Positions 9,823-22,433 of a DNA stretch of 64,000 bases are shown in pieces; position 1 is the stretch's first letter; each line of letters starts with the position of its first letter. The stretch comes from Corydoras sp. C115 (Eukaryota > Chordata > Actinopteri > Siluriformes > Callichthyidae), in assembly GCA_019802505.1 (NCBI GenBank), contig JAFMOC010000017.1, forward strand, positions 3,193,501-3,257,500, in the 5' to 3' direction. The position numbers and the translations under genes were made by a program. The notes under the pieces are model-generated. The model made no database searches. It saw only the letters and a program-made list of their open reading frames with translations, and was not told the DNA's origin.

Positions 9823-12579
9823 GCTCTAATTTTATGTGAACTTATGTTTTTTTTTAAAGTATAGAGTTTATAAAAAATGTATGTTGTTTATTTTGATGAA
9901 AACATTTTTTTCTTCTTATTCTCTCAGTCCTTTTGGCGATTTCTAATTCAGCTTGTTGAAGTTTGGACAGAAGCATGCTGAATGTCCTCCAAACTGGCCA
10001 TGTTCCGCTGGCTGATGTGCCGGATTGCATTTCACCTCATGCCACAAATTTAATTGGCTTACGGTGCACTTGGGGTCTTTCAGTTTGTGTGCCATGCAGG
10101 ATTCTGTGATTTAATTAGAGCATACCAGCCAAAGTAAAACAGTGACCTTGGTGTCTGCCTCGTCCGCTGCTGTCCAGCTCATTTACGACGCTCTTTACAC
10201 AGCATGCTGCTGTAGGGATTATCAGTGTGTCTGAAATGTGAGCCCACTACTAAAGAGCACCATTTGCTGCAAAACACATATCATACCAGATTAATGGCCG
10301 TGTCTTGACCTGCTGGACAACATTCATATTTCTCTAAATTCACTCACCTTTCCACTAAACAATGACTTGAGCCATTGAATTCTAAGGTAAGATGTTTAGG
10401 GAATTAGAGCTATGAAAACACTCTGTGTTCGAAAATGGCAGGCTGTCCGGTCAAATTGGACATGGTGCCATGCTTTCAGGACAGCTTTAATCATTCTTGA
10501 AATGCTGCCATACAGTCCTAAAAGGTTTATGGTGGGATGCTGGACAATTGTTTATAACAAAAGTCTGCCAGAGTGATGTTGATGGATAGCTACTTTACAG
10601 TTTGCACTCCAAAATCTTTTTTTATTAATAGCTTAAGGGTCTTTAATGGTGTGACAGGAAAAAAAAAAAACATTTAGATAATTTACTTCATAGTGATCTT
10701 CAAATTTTCATACTTGTAAATATTCAAAGATAAGACTTAAGTTTCATCATATTGTAAATTGAAGTTGAGTTTAACCTCAAAACTTTGGCTCAGTTCTGTT
10801 GGTTCTGGGTGGCACAGGCCTGTTATCTGACAGCAAGAAGGTCCAGGGTTTGATTTCAGACCGGGACAGATAAGGGCCATTCCAAATTTGCATGTTCTCC
10901 CACAAATAGTGCTTTGAACTCCATTTTGGACAGTTAAACTAATACATTTAACAAGCATATAAGGTGAAACAGACAAAGACAAATTAGAAATAAATGAACC
11001 CTGTGAAGTGACAACGATGAGGAATATTCAGGAGTTTACACACATATAAACTGGTGTATGCATGAAGCCCTGCACTTCCTCTAGGTAATAATGTTAGTTT
11101 GATTTAAGTTAGTGCTAGTGCTATTCTTCTACTTGTAACTCTGTGTTCAATCAAAGCAGATTTAAGCTGTTATTTAAACTTTAAAATTGAAGTTGTGTCC
11201 ACTGGTTTAAACAAAGGTTTGGCATTAAGGAGAAATGATGAACGGCTTTGTGGATCCTTAGTGATATGATTTGATCCTCAGTCTCCCACACCCTGAGCAG
11301 ACCTCGCTTGCTGCCATGACGCAACAGTTGTCGGCCTGTAAACGGTGAAATCTGTTGGCTATGAAACAGTGTGACAGTAATGATATTGAATTCGTTTCTT
11401 TTTTCTTCTTCACCTGGCGAAAGACACAAAGTGTCCCGCTGCCAATCCGGTGTATTGTCAAACCTTAATAGAATTTATGATCAATGGTTTCGAGCCCAGA
11501 CCACTTTATTTTCTTGTTTTGTTTGTGTTCTGTCTAGTGCTCTTTTTTTCTAACAAAGATAAATTGCAAAGCAACAGCTGTGATACTTTTTCTTTCGCTG
11601 CTTTCCCCCAGAGGGAGGAAGAGAGTAAGCGGGAGAGAGAAACCCTTTGAGCAGGCTCTGTGTAGTAAGGAACAAAACTATTTCATGGGCCAGTGCCTGT
11701 GCGCTTATTGCCGGACTTCTCTCCACCTTGAAACGCAGTAGTAAAACCAGGGTCTGTTTCAGTATCTTGGTGCACCAGAGGAGAACATGCAGATTGAATA
11801 CTGAGCTTAAGGCATGAGATGCACTAAGTGAAAAATGAATCGTGCATTCCTTAAACTACAGGCATATTGGGTACAACAAAGCTTTGGGCATGACAGCTTC
11901 CGGTCTACTAACTCAAAAACAGATTTCTATTGCTGCAGCCCGTACTGCATCACATATCCATTCACTGATTTAAATGTCATTATCGAGTGTGACGAGCACA
12001 ATCATGCACCTCATCAGCATCTCTACTAGCTGATGTTCACTGAGTCAGCCAGACACTGCTGTCCTATTTAATTTTTTTAATTCAGCTTGAAACCCAAATA
12101 ATATATTTAGAGTAGTTTTCTTTTAGAAGATATGGAAAAATATTCATGATAATGTTAACATACAGCTTTCCAGACTTTTATTTAAGGCGGGTTTAAGTCC
12201 TTCGCAGTAATGGTCACTGTGTTTTAAGTGAGATTAAATGAAGGGGTGCTCAGGCAGAAGGCCACTCCAAAGCAGATGCTGGAAAATGTGTCACAGATGC
12301 TTGCTGGGTCGTGTAATATTTACCATTTTGAGAAGCTCTCTTTACAGACTGTTTATAACAACCTCAGTTAGAGACATGGCACTCTATGTGGTTGCAATCC
12401 CCAGTGGTCTGCCGATAGAATGAAACCAAAAGCCTGATTAGAATCTCCAGTAAGTGACTGCATGGTTTATTCTGTAGATTTTATGTCACAATATTTCATT
12501 TAATGCAGCCTAATCAATCTTTTTCGGACTAATATAGTTCACTTTTTGGTAATTTAAATACTGCTGAAGCAGTATCACC
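9823..12579. other. intergenic, one SINE relic
   Basis: Unique-looking DNA. A decayed plus-oriented SINE head and body can be traced at about 10800-10900 (GTCCAGGGTTTGAT, then GCATGTTCTCCCAC). The short open frames found here, mostly 60-80 codons, have no family resemblance. Confidence 0.4.
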
Positions 12580-12715
12580 TAACTAAATTGCCCCTATATA
12601 GTGTGTGTGTGTGTGTGTGTGGATGGATTGACACCCTGTCCTGGGTGTATCTGCGCAGCACCCAAAACATTCACCCTTGGATGTGCATGGGGAACCCTCC
12701 CTGACCCTAGTACAG
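12580..12715 (+). mobile_element. 3' fragment of the SINE
   Basis: Plus-oriented blocks TAAATTGCCCC, a (GT)n run, CACCCTGTCCTGGGTGTATC and GGGGAACCC; head and tail absent. Confidence 0.7.
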
Positions 12716-13294
12716 TATTAACATGGCATTTGCTCTGGATGTGGATAGATTACCCTGAACCAGTTTATTACAGATCACTTACTCAGGCCAGTTATACTGA
12801 TAAGAATTAAAATAATTAATATTTTAATAAGAATTAATAGCAATGGGTTTGCAATGTGCAAATACACAAGTTTTAGGTTGGTCACTGATAAAGCTAAACA
12901 TCCTCCTGTTATATGATGTGTTTCAGCAAACTATATATGCTAAACTGCATCACATAAGATGTCATGACATTGCCACAGCACCAGTGTTTGCACCATGGCT
13001 TCTGCATGAATGCTTGGCTGAAATATGATTTGTGCTTAGAGCAATGGTGCAGGTTAGTAAGAGGGTAACATTTCAGTGGTTTTACTGTTTCCATGGTGAC
13101 TCCAACTTCAGCCTCGCTTTCACTGCTTGCCCTTGCTTTGAGTTCACAGCCAAGATAAAAACATAAAAGTAGACTACATTCTAAAGACTGAGGTCACAAC
13201 TCCTTGCAACTCTAACTTTAATATTTAGATATACAATGTGCACCCTTCTGAATCAGAGCACTGGATTTTCAGGAATTGTCTATTAAGTGACAAT

Positions 13295-13330
<36 letters not shown>

Positions 13331-14639
13331 CTTACAACTTATTCCAGCTTGGTGATGGTTAGGGTCAGAACACAGTCAGCCTTCAGATTGAATGCACCAC
13401 ACCCTATCCACTGAGCTAATATGCCCCTATAGCCATATATATACCCACAATAAGGTCCAGTAGGTGTCTATTTAAACGGGACATTACCTTTACAAACTGC
13501 AGACATTACAAATAAATTTCCAGACTCCATCAGCACTTTGTTATTATTTGCTAGATAAATAGACTGTTGGTTGATGGATGTTATCTTCCTATATTTCTAT
13601 CTACTGTACCTGGGTCTTTAGGATACTCTTTATCTCTATTTTTCTCTTTCTTTCTCTTTCTTACATGCACACACACACTCCCTCTCCCTTATGCATCATG
13701 TCCGACTGTGCAGTAAACAGCCTATTAAGTGACCTATTTATCCATGGCCAATTCTGCTGGCTCACTCGTAGCAATTACTTTGGCTAGATGTCTGACTTGG
13801 AGTGGCTTAGAATGCTTTGCTCTCAAATTGATGATTCTGCAGCATCCCTGGACCTCGGCACACCCATTTGCCAGATGAGAATGGACACTCCATTGTGATA
13901 ATAAGACTGTGGAGAGGTTACAAAGAAAGGGCAGTGATCGGTGTTCAGGACATCCTGAATGCGATGATGCTCTGTCTTCAGCTCAAATGGGTTAGTCGGC
14001 TGACCCAATTCTGCTTACACTAAATGTTGACTGCCTGATTCATTCAAGAGACACAGAATAAAGCCTAGGCTTCATGAATGTTTAGTACAAATGAATCAAA
14101 TATCTAGAAGTCAAACTGAAAACCACGACTACATAAAAAATAGAAAACAATGGGCATGGAGAACTCCCATGACTCTGGTCTCTAGTATAGGATAAAGTGG
14201 AAGATGAATGATGAATGAATTCCATTATTACAGAATATTAAAGTAATTGTTATTTTTTTGTAATTATTGTGTGTTTTTAGATCAGAGAATTGGGCAGTGC
14301 TATCGCCACACAAATCTCAGCTCTGGGTTTTGTTCTCCTACTTCCAAAAACCTGCAGGAAAATTGAACATTGTGTCTTTATGAGTAAATGGATGTGTGTA
14401 ATGTGTGATGTGTTGTAATGGACAGGTGTCCCGTTTATGGATAGGCTCCAGACCCCCGTGGCCCTGAGTTTTTAATTACTTTAATAACAGAATAAATGAT
14501 GCTGATTTCATAAAGCCAGCCACTTGATTTTGGCTGGATATTGTGAAGCTTAGTGCCAGGTTATTTTTTTTCCAGGAGCCATGGGGTGCTTCACTGATGA
14601 ATGGAAGAGCCAACATTATTGTTGCATGATTATTGCAAC
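12716..14639. other. intergenic
   Basis: Holds a (TA)15 microsatellite at 13299-13328 and a short plus-oriented SINE tail fragment at about 14150-14220. No gene recognised. Confidence 0.4.
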
Positions 14640-14641
14640 TG

Positions 14642-14703
14642 TGCCGCATAGTGGCTTAGCGGTTAGCACGTCTGCCTCCCAGCAGTGGTGCTCTAGGTTT
14701 GAT
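14642..14703 (+). mobile_element. orphan SINE head
   Basis: Only the tRNA-like head remains: GTGGCTTAGCGGTTAGCAC (box A) and a degraded box B near 14695. A tRNA search could report this falsely. Confidence 0.6.
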
Positions 14704-15445
14704 GTCATAGGTTTAGGACTGATATACAGACCTTAAATGGCATCAGAAGATCCATCTAGTGGACTGGCAATTGGCACAATGCTGTCAGCACTACTTGCAC
14801 TTATTGTTGTTCATTTTAATCTACTTCCACAGGCAAAAAATTCAAACGCTATGCAATAATTTAAGTAAAAACACATGTTACAGCCATCAGACCAGTGTTC
14901 CATGATGGAGACAGCGGAACAGTGTCATTATGAGCAAGAGAGATTATTTAAAAACCCTCTGTAGAAGGACTTACTTTAGCACTCACAACTAGAAAATGTC
15001 TTTGAATTTGATCAGTGGAAGTATAAAAGTGATGAGTCATGATTTTAACACTACAGGTTTTGGGGTGCCTGATGATTCAGCCTTTTATCTGATTCCATTT
15101 TTTCACTTAAATAATCGACTTCATTGTATGCTTTAACTTTCATGTGGCAGCACAGGCTCCATCCCTGTCACTCAAGCATTCTACCAGTGTACTAAGTGCA
15201 TGTGCTTGTGGAAGAAGTGAATCATCCCAAAATTAGGATGCAAAACAGCTTTTAGCAAAACAGTAGAGGAGAGGGTAGGCAGTTTATGGAGTATTTAACA
15301 GAATGTGAATCAAATGTTACAACGTACGTCTGACGGGCCACACAAGGGATGCGTGTTTAAACGTAGAAGAGATAAAATGTGTGATTACTGGAAGTTTTTA
15401 CATTTTAAAATAGATGGCACTTTTGGCATGACTCACTTTTATATA

Positions 15446-15589
<144 letters not shown>

Positions 15590-15868
15590 GCGGCACAGTG
15601 GCTTAGTGGTTAGCACATTCGCCTCTCAGCGCTAGGGATTCCCGGTTCGAATCCCCATCTGGGTGGAGTTTCCATGTTCTCCTCGTGTCCCGTGGGTTTC
15701 CTCCGGGTTCTCCGGTTTCCTCCCACAGTCCAAAAACATGGATCAAGTTAATTGAATTTTCAAAATTGCCCCATATACAGTGTGTCTGTGTGAGTAAGTG
15801 TGTGCCCAGTGATGGATTGGTGTCCTGTCCTGGGTCTGTCTGCCCGGCGCCCGGGATGTTCTCCCCTA
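15590..15868 (+). mobile_element. SINE inserted at the edge of (AT)n
   Basis: Plus-oriented with intact boxes A and B and the central block; it ends early at TTCTCCCCTATT without the usual terminal block and (AATG)n tail. No clean target-site duplication can be identified because the left flank is AT repeat. Confidence 0.85.
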
Positions 15869-15944
15869 TTGGGAGAAATTTATAATTTGGAAATTTATAT
15901 ATATAAACACTGTTACCAATCTGTCCGTCTTTCACTAATTAAGT

Positions 15945-16138
15945 TCCACTGATCATATAGATGGATTTTGTAGTTCTACAATTACAGACTGAAGTCCATC
16001 TGTTTCTCTACATACTTTGTTAGTCTGATGAACAGGACCCTCACAGAGAAGACATTATTATGATCTGTGGAAATATAAAATTAGACAATTAGTGTAAAAC
16101 AGAGGAGGTGTATCTAATAAAATGGCCGGTGAGTGTAG
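15945..16138. mobile_element. foldback/MITE copy, family A
   Basis: The right end is TGTATCTAATAAAATGGCCGG, the inverted form of a terminus common in fish nonautonomous DNA elements (GGCCATTTTATTAGATACACC). The internal block TCCATCTGTTTCTCTACATAC recurs in the copies at 17.0 and 18.4 kb. The left terminus is decayed. Confidence 0.6.
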
Positions 16139-16969
16139 ATACTGTTTGTAGTGTATGATTTTAATTTGGCAGTAAAATCATGATTTACATCATGATTACC
16201 ATAACTGCAATCAAACTATCCCTGTGTTCACAACTAAATATTGCAGAGTACATACATATACTCGCATGTGCTCAAAGAAAGAGAGAGAGCGATAGAAAGA
16301 GAGAGAGAGAGCATCATAATAACATCTGATCTTAAAAACCAGTCGGTGACATGGTTAAGTGACCCAACCATTATTTAACAACCTTCCCAGTCTGCCCTGT
16401 GTAAGAGCAAGCTATCTGCTCGTCACTTTAATGGTGCCATGTCATTCCAGGCCACACTCTGAGACGAAGTAATCCTCTATATTTAATAACATAATCCTGG
16501 CTACCTTGTAAGGACACTGAAGATGTCTTCAGTCTTCAATTTGAAGTCACACAGTCTGTTGAATATGATGTAGTAGCCTCCTCATTCCGACTCGCGCAAA
16601 CTAATTGATTTTTCCTCTGAAACCTTCTCAGTTTGTTGTGCTCATGAAGTTATTGGACAGCTCACGTGTTTTAGATACAAAGAATTATGCCAGTTCTGCT
16701 TGGATATCGCAACCAGACCTTAATTGGTTCTTAGATGTTTGTCTTAATCTATAAAACATGATCTTGTACACAAGGTCTACATAGATTTTCCCCAGCTCAG
16801 CTATTGATTCTGCCTCTACAACAGCTTTTTGGCTGTTGTGTGGTGTAAATGCTGGGACCTTTTAAGGAAGTCAATTAAAATAGCTGAGAACTGCACATTT
16901 CATATGGCTTTCTTTGGTTTTAGGGGCAGATTTTGCACTGCATTCAGTGTTTACTTGCAGCAGTACTCA
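16139..16969. other. intergenic
   Basis: Contains a short GA-rich tract at about 16280-16311. No gene recognised. Confidence 0.4.
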
Positions 16970-17370
16970 TACACTCATCAGCCGTTGTATTAGGTACACC
17001 TCTTCAGTTCTACACTCACTGTCTGGTTTTTTAGTTCCACTGATCATAGAGATGAACTTTGTGGTTCACACTTACATTCTGTAGTCTATCTGTTTTTCTA
17101 CATACTTTGGTAGTCTGCTTCAGTATGTTATCAGATGATCAGGACCCCCCACAGAGTAGGTATTAGAGTGATGGGTGAATCTCAGTGATGTTGACATAGT
17201 GGTGGTGTGTTAGTGTGTGTTGTGCTGGCATGAGTGGATCAGTGAGATCATCCACAACTCTATCTGTGGGGGTCATGATCATTAGAGAACATGAAGAGTA
17301 AAGGAGACTAGAAAATGTGTAGAGAAAAGATGGACTACAGAATGGAATTGTAAAACTACGAAGTCCATCT
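16970..17370. mobile_element. foldback element, family A
   Basis: The left terminus GTATTAGGTACACCTC matches the inverted terminus of the copy at 16.1 kb. The arms at 17050-17105 and 17300-17366 are inverted copies of each other: ATTCTGTAGTCTATCTG on the left, and CAGAATGGAATTG preceded by GATGGACTA on the right. The central GTGGTGGTGTGTTAGTGTG block is typical of fish hairpin elements. No transposase frame is present. Confidence 0.65.
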
Positions 17371-18429
17371 TCTATATAATAAGTAGAGACATATATACAA
17401 TATTTCTTCCTTTATAACTGTTTTAAATGATGTATAGTGGAGCATATGACTATGTCAGCACCTATAAATATACCTCATTGTGTCTGATACTGTGTTTACA
17501 TATGCATGTGCATCAGAATGGCAGATCCTTTTGTAGATTTAAACACGGATGATAACCATCCACTTCACTTTAGCTATAGAGAGTTTGCTGATGTCAGCTA
17601 AAACAGACAGTGAGCTATGAAGAGGCTGTAAGGGAAATGACATGTAGTAAGCGCAGCACATTTTATGTGCCTATAATAGCTTATGGGCTATAATATGTGT
17701 CTTGCTTTGCATTACTACAAATAAAATCAGGCTGCAGTATATTTTAGGTGCTTGTGGGCATTAGAAGCGCCGTATCATGGTAATAAAGGCTGCTGTATGG
17801 TTGGAAATGCTGCCGTACTCTTATTGGCTGTCTGATATCCGGGCAGCAACACTGGCAGTGGGGGAGGGGGTAGCCGTGGAAACCCTCAGCCTCTCAGTTT
17901 ATCCGTGCTACCATTGGAGCGATGATGTGCCAAGGCTTGTCTGAGTCTCTGATAAGGATTGCTCCCGTCTGTGACTAAAGGAGAACATCTATTCTTTCTC
18001 ATTGCTGTCTTTGTAGTTCTGTCCCGAAAGACAGCATGAGTCTGGTTAAACAGGAATCCCACCGCAATCAGTGAAATGAGGACAAGCTCGCTTCCGATTA
18101 CACAATAATGCACTGAGCCAGGTGAAGCTGAGAAAGAAAGTCAGATGGAATATATAAAAACACAATCATCCCCTCATTATTACACTGGGCTAAGATCAGC
18201 TCCTGCTTGCTCACAACATTTACATAATAAATATGTTACGAAACAGAATTAAATCCTGATCCATTTCCAAAGGAACTGCCAGACCTTTTGTGCTGCATTT
18301 GAATGTTCCAACGAAGAAAGCGTCCAAACGAAGCAACAGGGAATAACATTTACCAGAATGAAGATTTTACAATATATTTTCGGTAAAGTGGCAGCACATA
18401 GGCTTAGTGGCTTCATTCTCTATTTCCTT
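17371..18429. other. intergenic with a possible minus-strand exon
   Basis: Mostly featureless, except for a minus-strand open frame behind a good splice acceptor at 17886-18127 and GC-richer sequence at 17800-17880. The frame is discussed as a finding because no family was recognised. Confidence 0.35.
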
Positions 18430-18720
18430 CACTTACCATTTGAATGGACTTCATAGTTTTTAAAATTACAGACTGTAGTCCATCTGTGTTCTGTGTTTTT
18501 GTTAGTCCCCTGTTGGTTCACTGTTCTCTGTCAGGACCATCACAGAACAGGTCTAATTTGGGTGGTGGATTGTTAATTGTCAGTTCTGCAGTGACACTGA
18601 TGTGGTGAGGGGGTTTTAGTGCAGCAGTGCTGCTGGAGTTTCATTTATAAACCTCAATGACACTGCTGGGATAGGAATAATGCACCAACCAAATAATACT
18701 AAAACAGAGTAAAGGGGACG
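18430..18720. mobile_element. foldback element, family A (diverged)
   Basis: Shares the block ATTACAGACTGTAGTCCATC with the copies at 15.9 and 17.0 kb, followed by the CAGTGACACTGATGTGG and CAGTGCTGCTGGAGTTT blocks seen in fish hairpin elements. The termini are unclear. Confidence 0.5.
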
Positions 18721-19616
18721 TATGATAGTGTTACAACTTAACAAGGCCCAAGCAATTGTTTCTGTTGTCCCATGCCCTACTTTCTACCGATGACATGATG
18801 TGGCTATCCACCTGCAATGTTTGCCATCACCAGGGAACTAGAAAGCTGCTCCCCTACTACTTTAGTTAATTTAAAATTCTCTGAGAGAGGAATGATGTGG
18901 TTTACCATCTACAGCTTGTGTTACATGCTAACATGTAGTGGGTTTCTTTATTTTGATTTCCACTTAATGGTGTGTGTGGATCAGGTTCAATAATCTGCTT
19001 ACACATTAAAATATTATGATAATAAATAAGAAAATAATTGTACTGCAGTACTTAAACTACATTAATTGTGCTTTTTAAAGGCAACTTGATCACCGTGTCA
19101 CCAATACCAAGCCATTATGCAAATTAAATCACAGTAATTTCCCATTATACTCCTAATCTTTTATTTGTACAAGGTTCATATAAAGGGTTTTCATGACCTT
19201 CTGCATATTTTAGTTAGGAATTTTAATTATCTCATGAGAAATTAGTTTGATGTCTGCTTGCACTGTTTAAAGAGTAACCCGCATTTCTGACATGCCCGAC
19301 GGTTCAGTCAGAGCTCTTTGGGGCAGTTCATCATGCCCCCTTTACTTAGCACACCTAACATCTAGCCAGTGGAGCTGAAGAATGAGCTAAACCTGACTGA
19401 AAATCACATTTCAACCAAAAGGAAATTACACATTGCGAATACATCTACAAGTATATAGATGTATTTTGAACTGAGGAAAATAACCAGAACTACTGGTTAA
19501 ACTTAGACCCATTGAGAACATGCTAAATCCATGCTGAAAGGACTGTTTCCTTTTTATATATATATAATGTTTTCATACTGACCAATAACTGGTTGCAAGA
19601 TACAGGAATGCCTTTT
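18721..19616. other. intergenic, nothing recognised
   Basis: AT-rich, no gene or repeat family recognised; a short (TA)n lies at 19555-19566. Confidence 0.4.
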
Positions 19617-19646
19617 TTGACAATGAGATGCAACACATTATCCTTA

Positions 19647-19832
19647 TTGATAATAAAAAGTAATAGGGAGCATCGTGGTGTGGTCACCAATGGCAAAACC
19701 CAGAGTGTATGACTTCATGATGATGAAAAGCAAGGCATCAAGTTCAGTGATGACAGCATGCAGTGCATCATCTTCAGTAATAATAGGATGCAGGACAATT
19801 TTTTCAATGACAATAGGATTCAGGGACATAGC
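19647..19832. repeat. degenerate 30-bp minisatellite
   Basis: Successive units begin near 19684, 19714, 19743, 19773 and 19803; the clearest start TTCAGTGATGACAG, TTCAGTAATAATAG and TTCAATGACAATAG. The minus-strand translation shows a ten-residue period, but the frame is simply open because the unit is a multiple of three. There is no evidence that it is a gene. Confidence 0.6.
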
Positions 19833-20304
19833 CAGTGGGATCTGACTTTAGATTCAGCCCGGTGCCTTAAATGCCATTCTTAATAAGACCCTAAGCTCAA
19901 ATATTAGGATAGCAAAAAGCATACACATTTCTTTCTCAAGAAGCTTTTTAACAAGGTAATATAAAAATAATATAAAAATAAGATAAGTTCAAATATAAGT
20001 AAAGGCCTTGGATGGAGCGTCATTTCAAATGTTATGCAGCCATGGGCTTATTATTATAACTCTTATTTGTTCCAGGCTATTTGTAAACTAACAAGGAGAA
20101 CATATTCTGACATTCAGCAAGTGAGTTATTGGCCAGTTCCACAAACTCTAATCATAGTTCAGAGAAAGGATAATGGGACTGGCACAGAGCGAAAAGGAGA
20201 AATTCATCATATTTGTAATACTGGAACATATGTGATTAAAAATAGATGCAAAAATACTAGAGCTAAAGAATAAGAACTTTGATTTTTTTTGCATTAAAAA
20301 TAAT
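19833..20304. other. intergenic
   Basis: AT-rich; a 79-codon plus-strand frame at 20034-20273 has no recognisable family and no supporting signals. Confidence 0.35.
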
Positions 20305-20496
20305 AGTATCACTTTCTATGAATCCGGTATTCATAGTGCATTATTAACACATTCACAAAGCATGTCTTAAATAAACATCTATGTACATTAACAGAGGTTA
20401 ATAACAAACGTTATAAAGCATTAAAAATACTTTTATAAAGCTTTATAATGCACCTATAATGCATTATGAATAATGGATTTATAGAAAGTGTTACCT
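20305..20496. mobile_element. 192-bp MITE with about 40-bp terminal inverted repeats
   Basis: The left end reads AGTATCACTTTCTATGAATC. The inverted right end reads AGGTAACACTTTCTATAAAT, and the arms continue pairing to GCATTAT. The interior holds AT-rich repeats of TTATAAAGC type. There is no coding capacity, so it is a nonautonomous DNA transposon. Confidence 0.75.
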
Positions 20497-20890
20497 AAAT
20501 AATAATAAAAAACACATGCACAAAAAGAGCATTAAGTGATTTTTAAATAAAGTATTCACATGCAATCCACTGAGTCTTGCTGAAGGGGGAGGCAGTTCAG
20601 ATCACAGAGATTATAAAAAAAAATCTTAGTTACCGAAAAACAGACTTGCATGAATAATGAATTTGAGACACTGGCCCGAAAATATTCCAGGTGTTTTTAG
20701 AATGAATGCCTCTCTAAGGTCTTTTTCATTGCTTGATTTAATTACATCTCGACTCCAAAACTGCTGCTGCAGCAACTGCTGGAACCTAATTACTACAGAA
20801 AGTTGAAATTTTAAGCTTTTATTTCGGTGGTTGTTGTTCAGTCCAAAAGGTCTTTAATGAAATGTAATATTTTTGGCTTCTTATCATTCC

Positions 20891-21130
20891 ATTATATTTT
20901 ATTATATTTTATTATATTATATAATATTATATTATATTATATTACATTACATTACATAGTGGTTAGCACGTCTGCGTCTCAGCACTGAGAATCCAGGATG
21001 AAATCCCTTTCTGGGTGGAGTTTCCATGTTCGCTCTCTAAACTGCCTCTTTCTAAATTGCCTCAATTACCCTTTATAGTGTACGTGTGTATGTCTGTGTG
21101 AGTGAGTATGTGCCCTGCGATAAATTGTCC
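20891..21130 (+). mobile_element. ATTAT/ATTAC repeat followed by SINE fragment
   Basis: A pentanucleotide-like AT repeat (20891-20956) runs into a plus-oriented SINE head and body (AGTGGTTAGCACGTCTGCG to GTGCCCTGCG), with box B largely lost. A C-run follows at 21129-21142. Confidence 0.7.
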
Positions 21131-21152
21131 CCCCCCCCCCCCAATATTTTAG

Positions 21153-21164
21153 ATAGATAGATAT

Positions 21165-21239
<75 letters not shown>
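21153..21239. repeat. (ATAG)n microsatellite
   Basis: About twenty tetranucleotide units with one variant unit near the left end. Confidence 0.95.
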
Positions 21240-22058
21240 TTGCATTTGGTTTTTATTTTATTTAAAATGTAATGTTAGTTTGAAATGTAACTTTTCATTT
21301 TCACTGAACAAACTTCACCATCCACTGCTATGCTAAAATAACCTGAATCACATACTCATTATTACCAGTCCTGTCAACAGTGATCGGCAAAATCGCTGGT
21401 ACCACACACTATTCAAAAATCCTAACATCATGGCAGTGGCAGTGGTGACATTGATTGCAGTTTCTTTCTGCTTTCTTCGAGCTTTTATCCTGTTGTCAGT
21501 AGTTCAATGGGGCTGCAGCTTTTGGGTCTGTCTATAGCAGAGTGAGCTCTATTAAAGCACCATGTGTTAGCTTCTAGGCTTCACACTAAAAATCTCTGAC
21601 TTGCAGCAAACTAATTTAAGGTCTCCAGGCTGCTCTGGAGAAAATCAATGGTATTCCGAGTCACCCTATCTTCAGGTGGAGGGCAAGCCTCCTACATCCC
21701 TCCCTTCCTCACAGGCTCGCTCAGCCTCATCCTTCTTTTTCCCCTTGATCACTAGTTATTGTTGGGGGCTTTAGTGGAAATGTCTACAGCTGAGGGACTG
21801 CTGCTGGAGTAGAGGATTAGCAATCCTTCAGAAAAATCTAACAATGACCTAAAAGGTTTTCTGGAATTCAGCCAACTCTGGTGGTCTTCAGTCAGTTGTA
21901 TATTATGATGAGGCAATGTGATGATGTCATGTAATTAACTAATTCAATGGTTTACAATTTTAACAGAGGAATTTTGTAAAAAATACATACATGTGGTTTG
22001 ATTTGGTCAATTGAAGTAAATGTTAAGGCGGACATCTTATGACATTATCTGAAGTGAG
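21240..22058. other. intergenic, nothing recognised
   Basis: Mixed-composition sequence without a credible gene or repeat family. Confidence 0.4.
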
Positions 22059-22069
22059 TGTAACATTTA

Positions 22070-22422
22070 TTCATTCATTCATTCATTCATTATCTTCCGC
22101 TTTATCCTCTATTAGGGTCGCGGTGGGGTTCCCCATGCCCATCCAGGGGAGAACGTTTCGGGCGCTGGGCAATACATCCAGGACAGGGTGACAATCTATC
22201 GCTGGGCATACATTCACTCACTCACACACTCTATATGGGGCAATTTGGAGAATTCAATTGACTTGATCCATGTTTTTGGACTGTGGGAGGAAACCGGAGA
22301 ACCCGGAGGAAACCCACGCAGACACGGGGAGAACATGGAAACTCCACCCAGATGGGGATTCGAAACGGGAATCCCTAGTGCTGAGAGGAGAACATGCTAA
22401 CCACTAAGCCACCGTGCCGCAC
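22070..22422 (-). mobile_element. full-length SINE with perfect target-site duplication
   Basis: Minus-oriented, nearly identical in its body to the copies at 5.3 and 25.4 kb, with an (ATTC)n tail. The 11-bp flank TGTAACATTTA is duplicated at 22059-22069 and 22423-22433. Confidence 0.92.
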
Positions 22423-22433
22423 TGTAACATTTA

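Noticed and set aside
15590..15668. tRNA-like box A and box B sequences
   Set aside because: They are heads of SINE copies, as the conserved body downstream shows; not functional tRNA genes.
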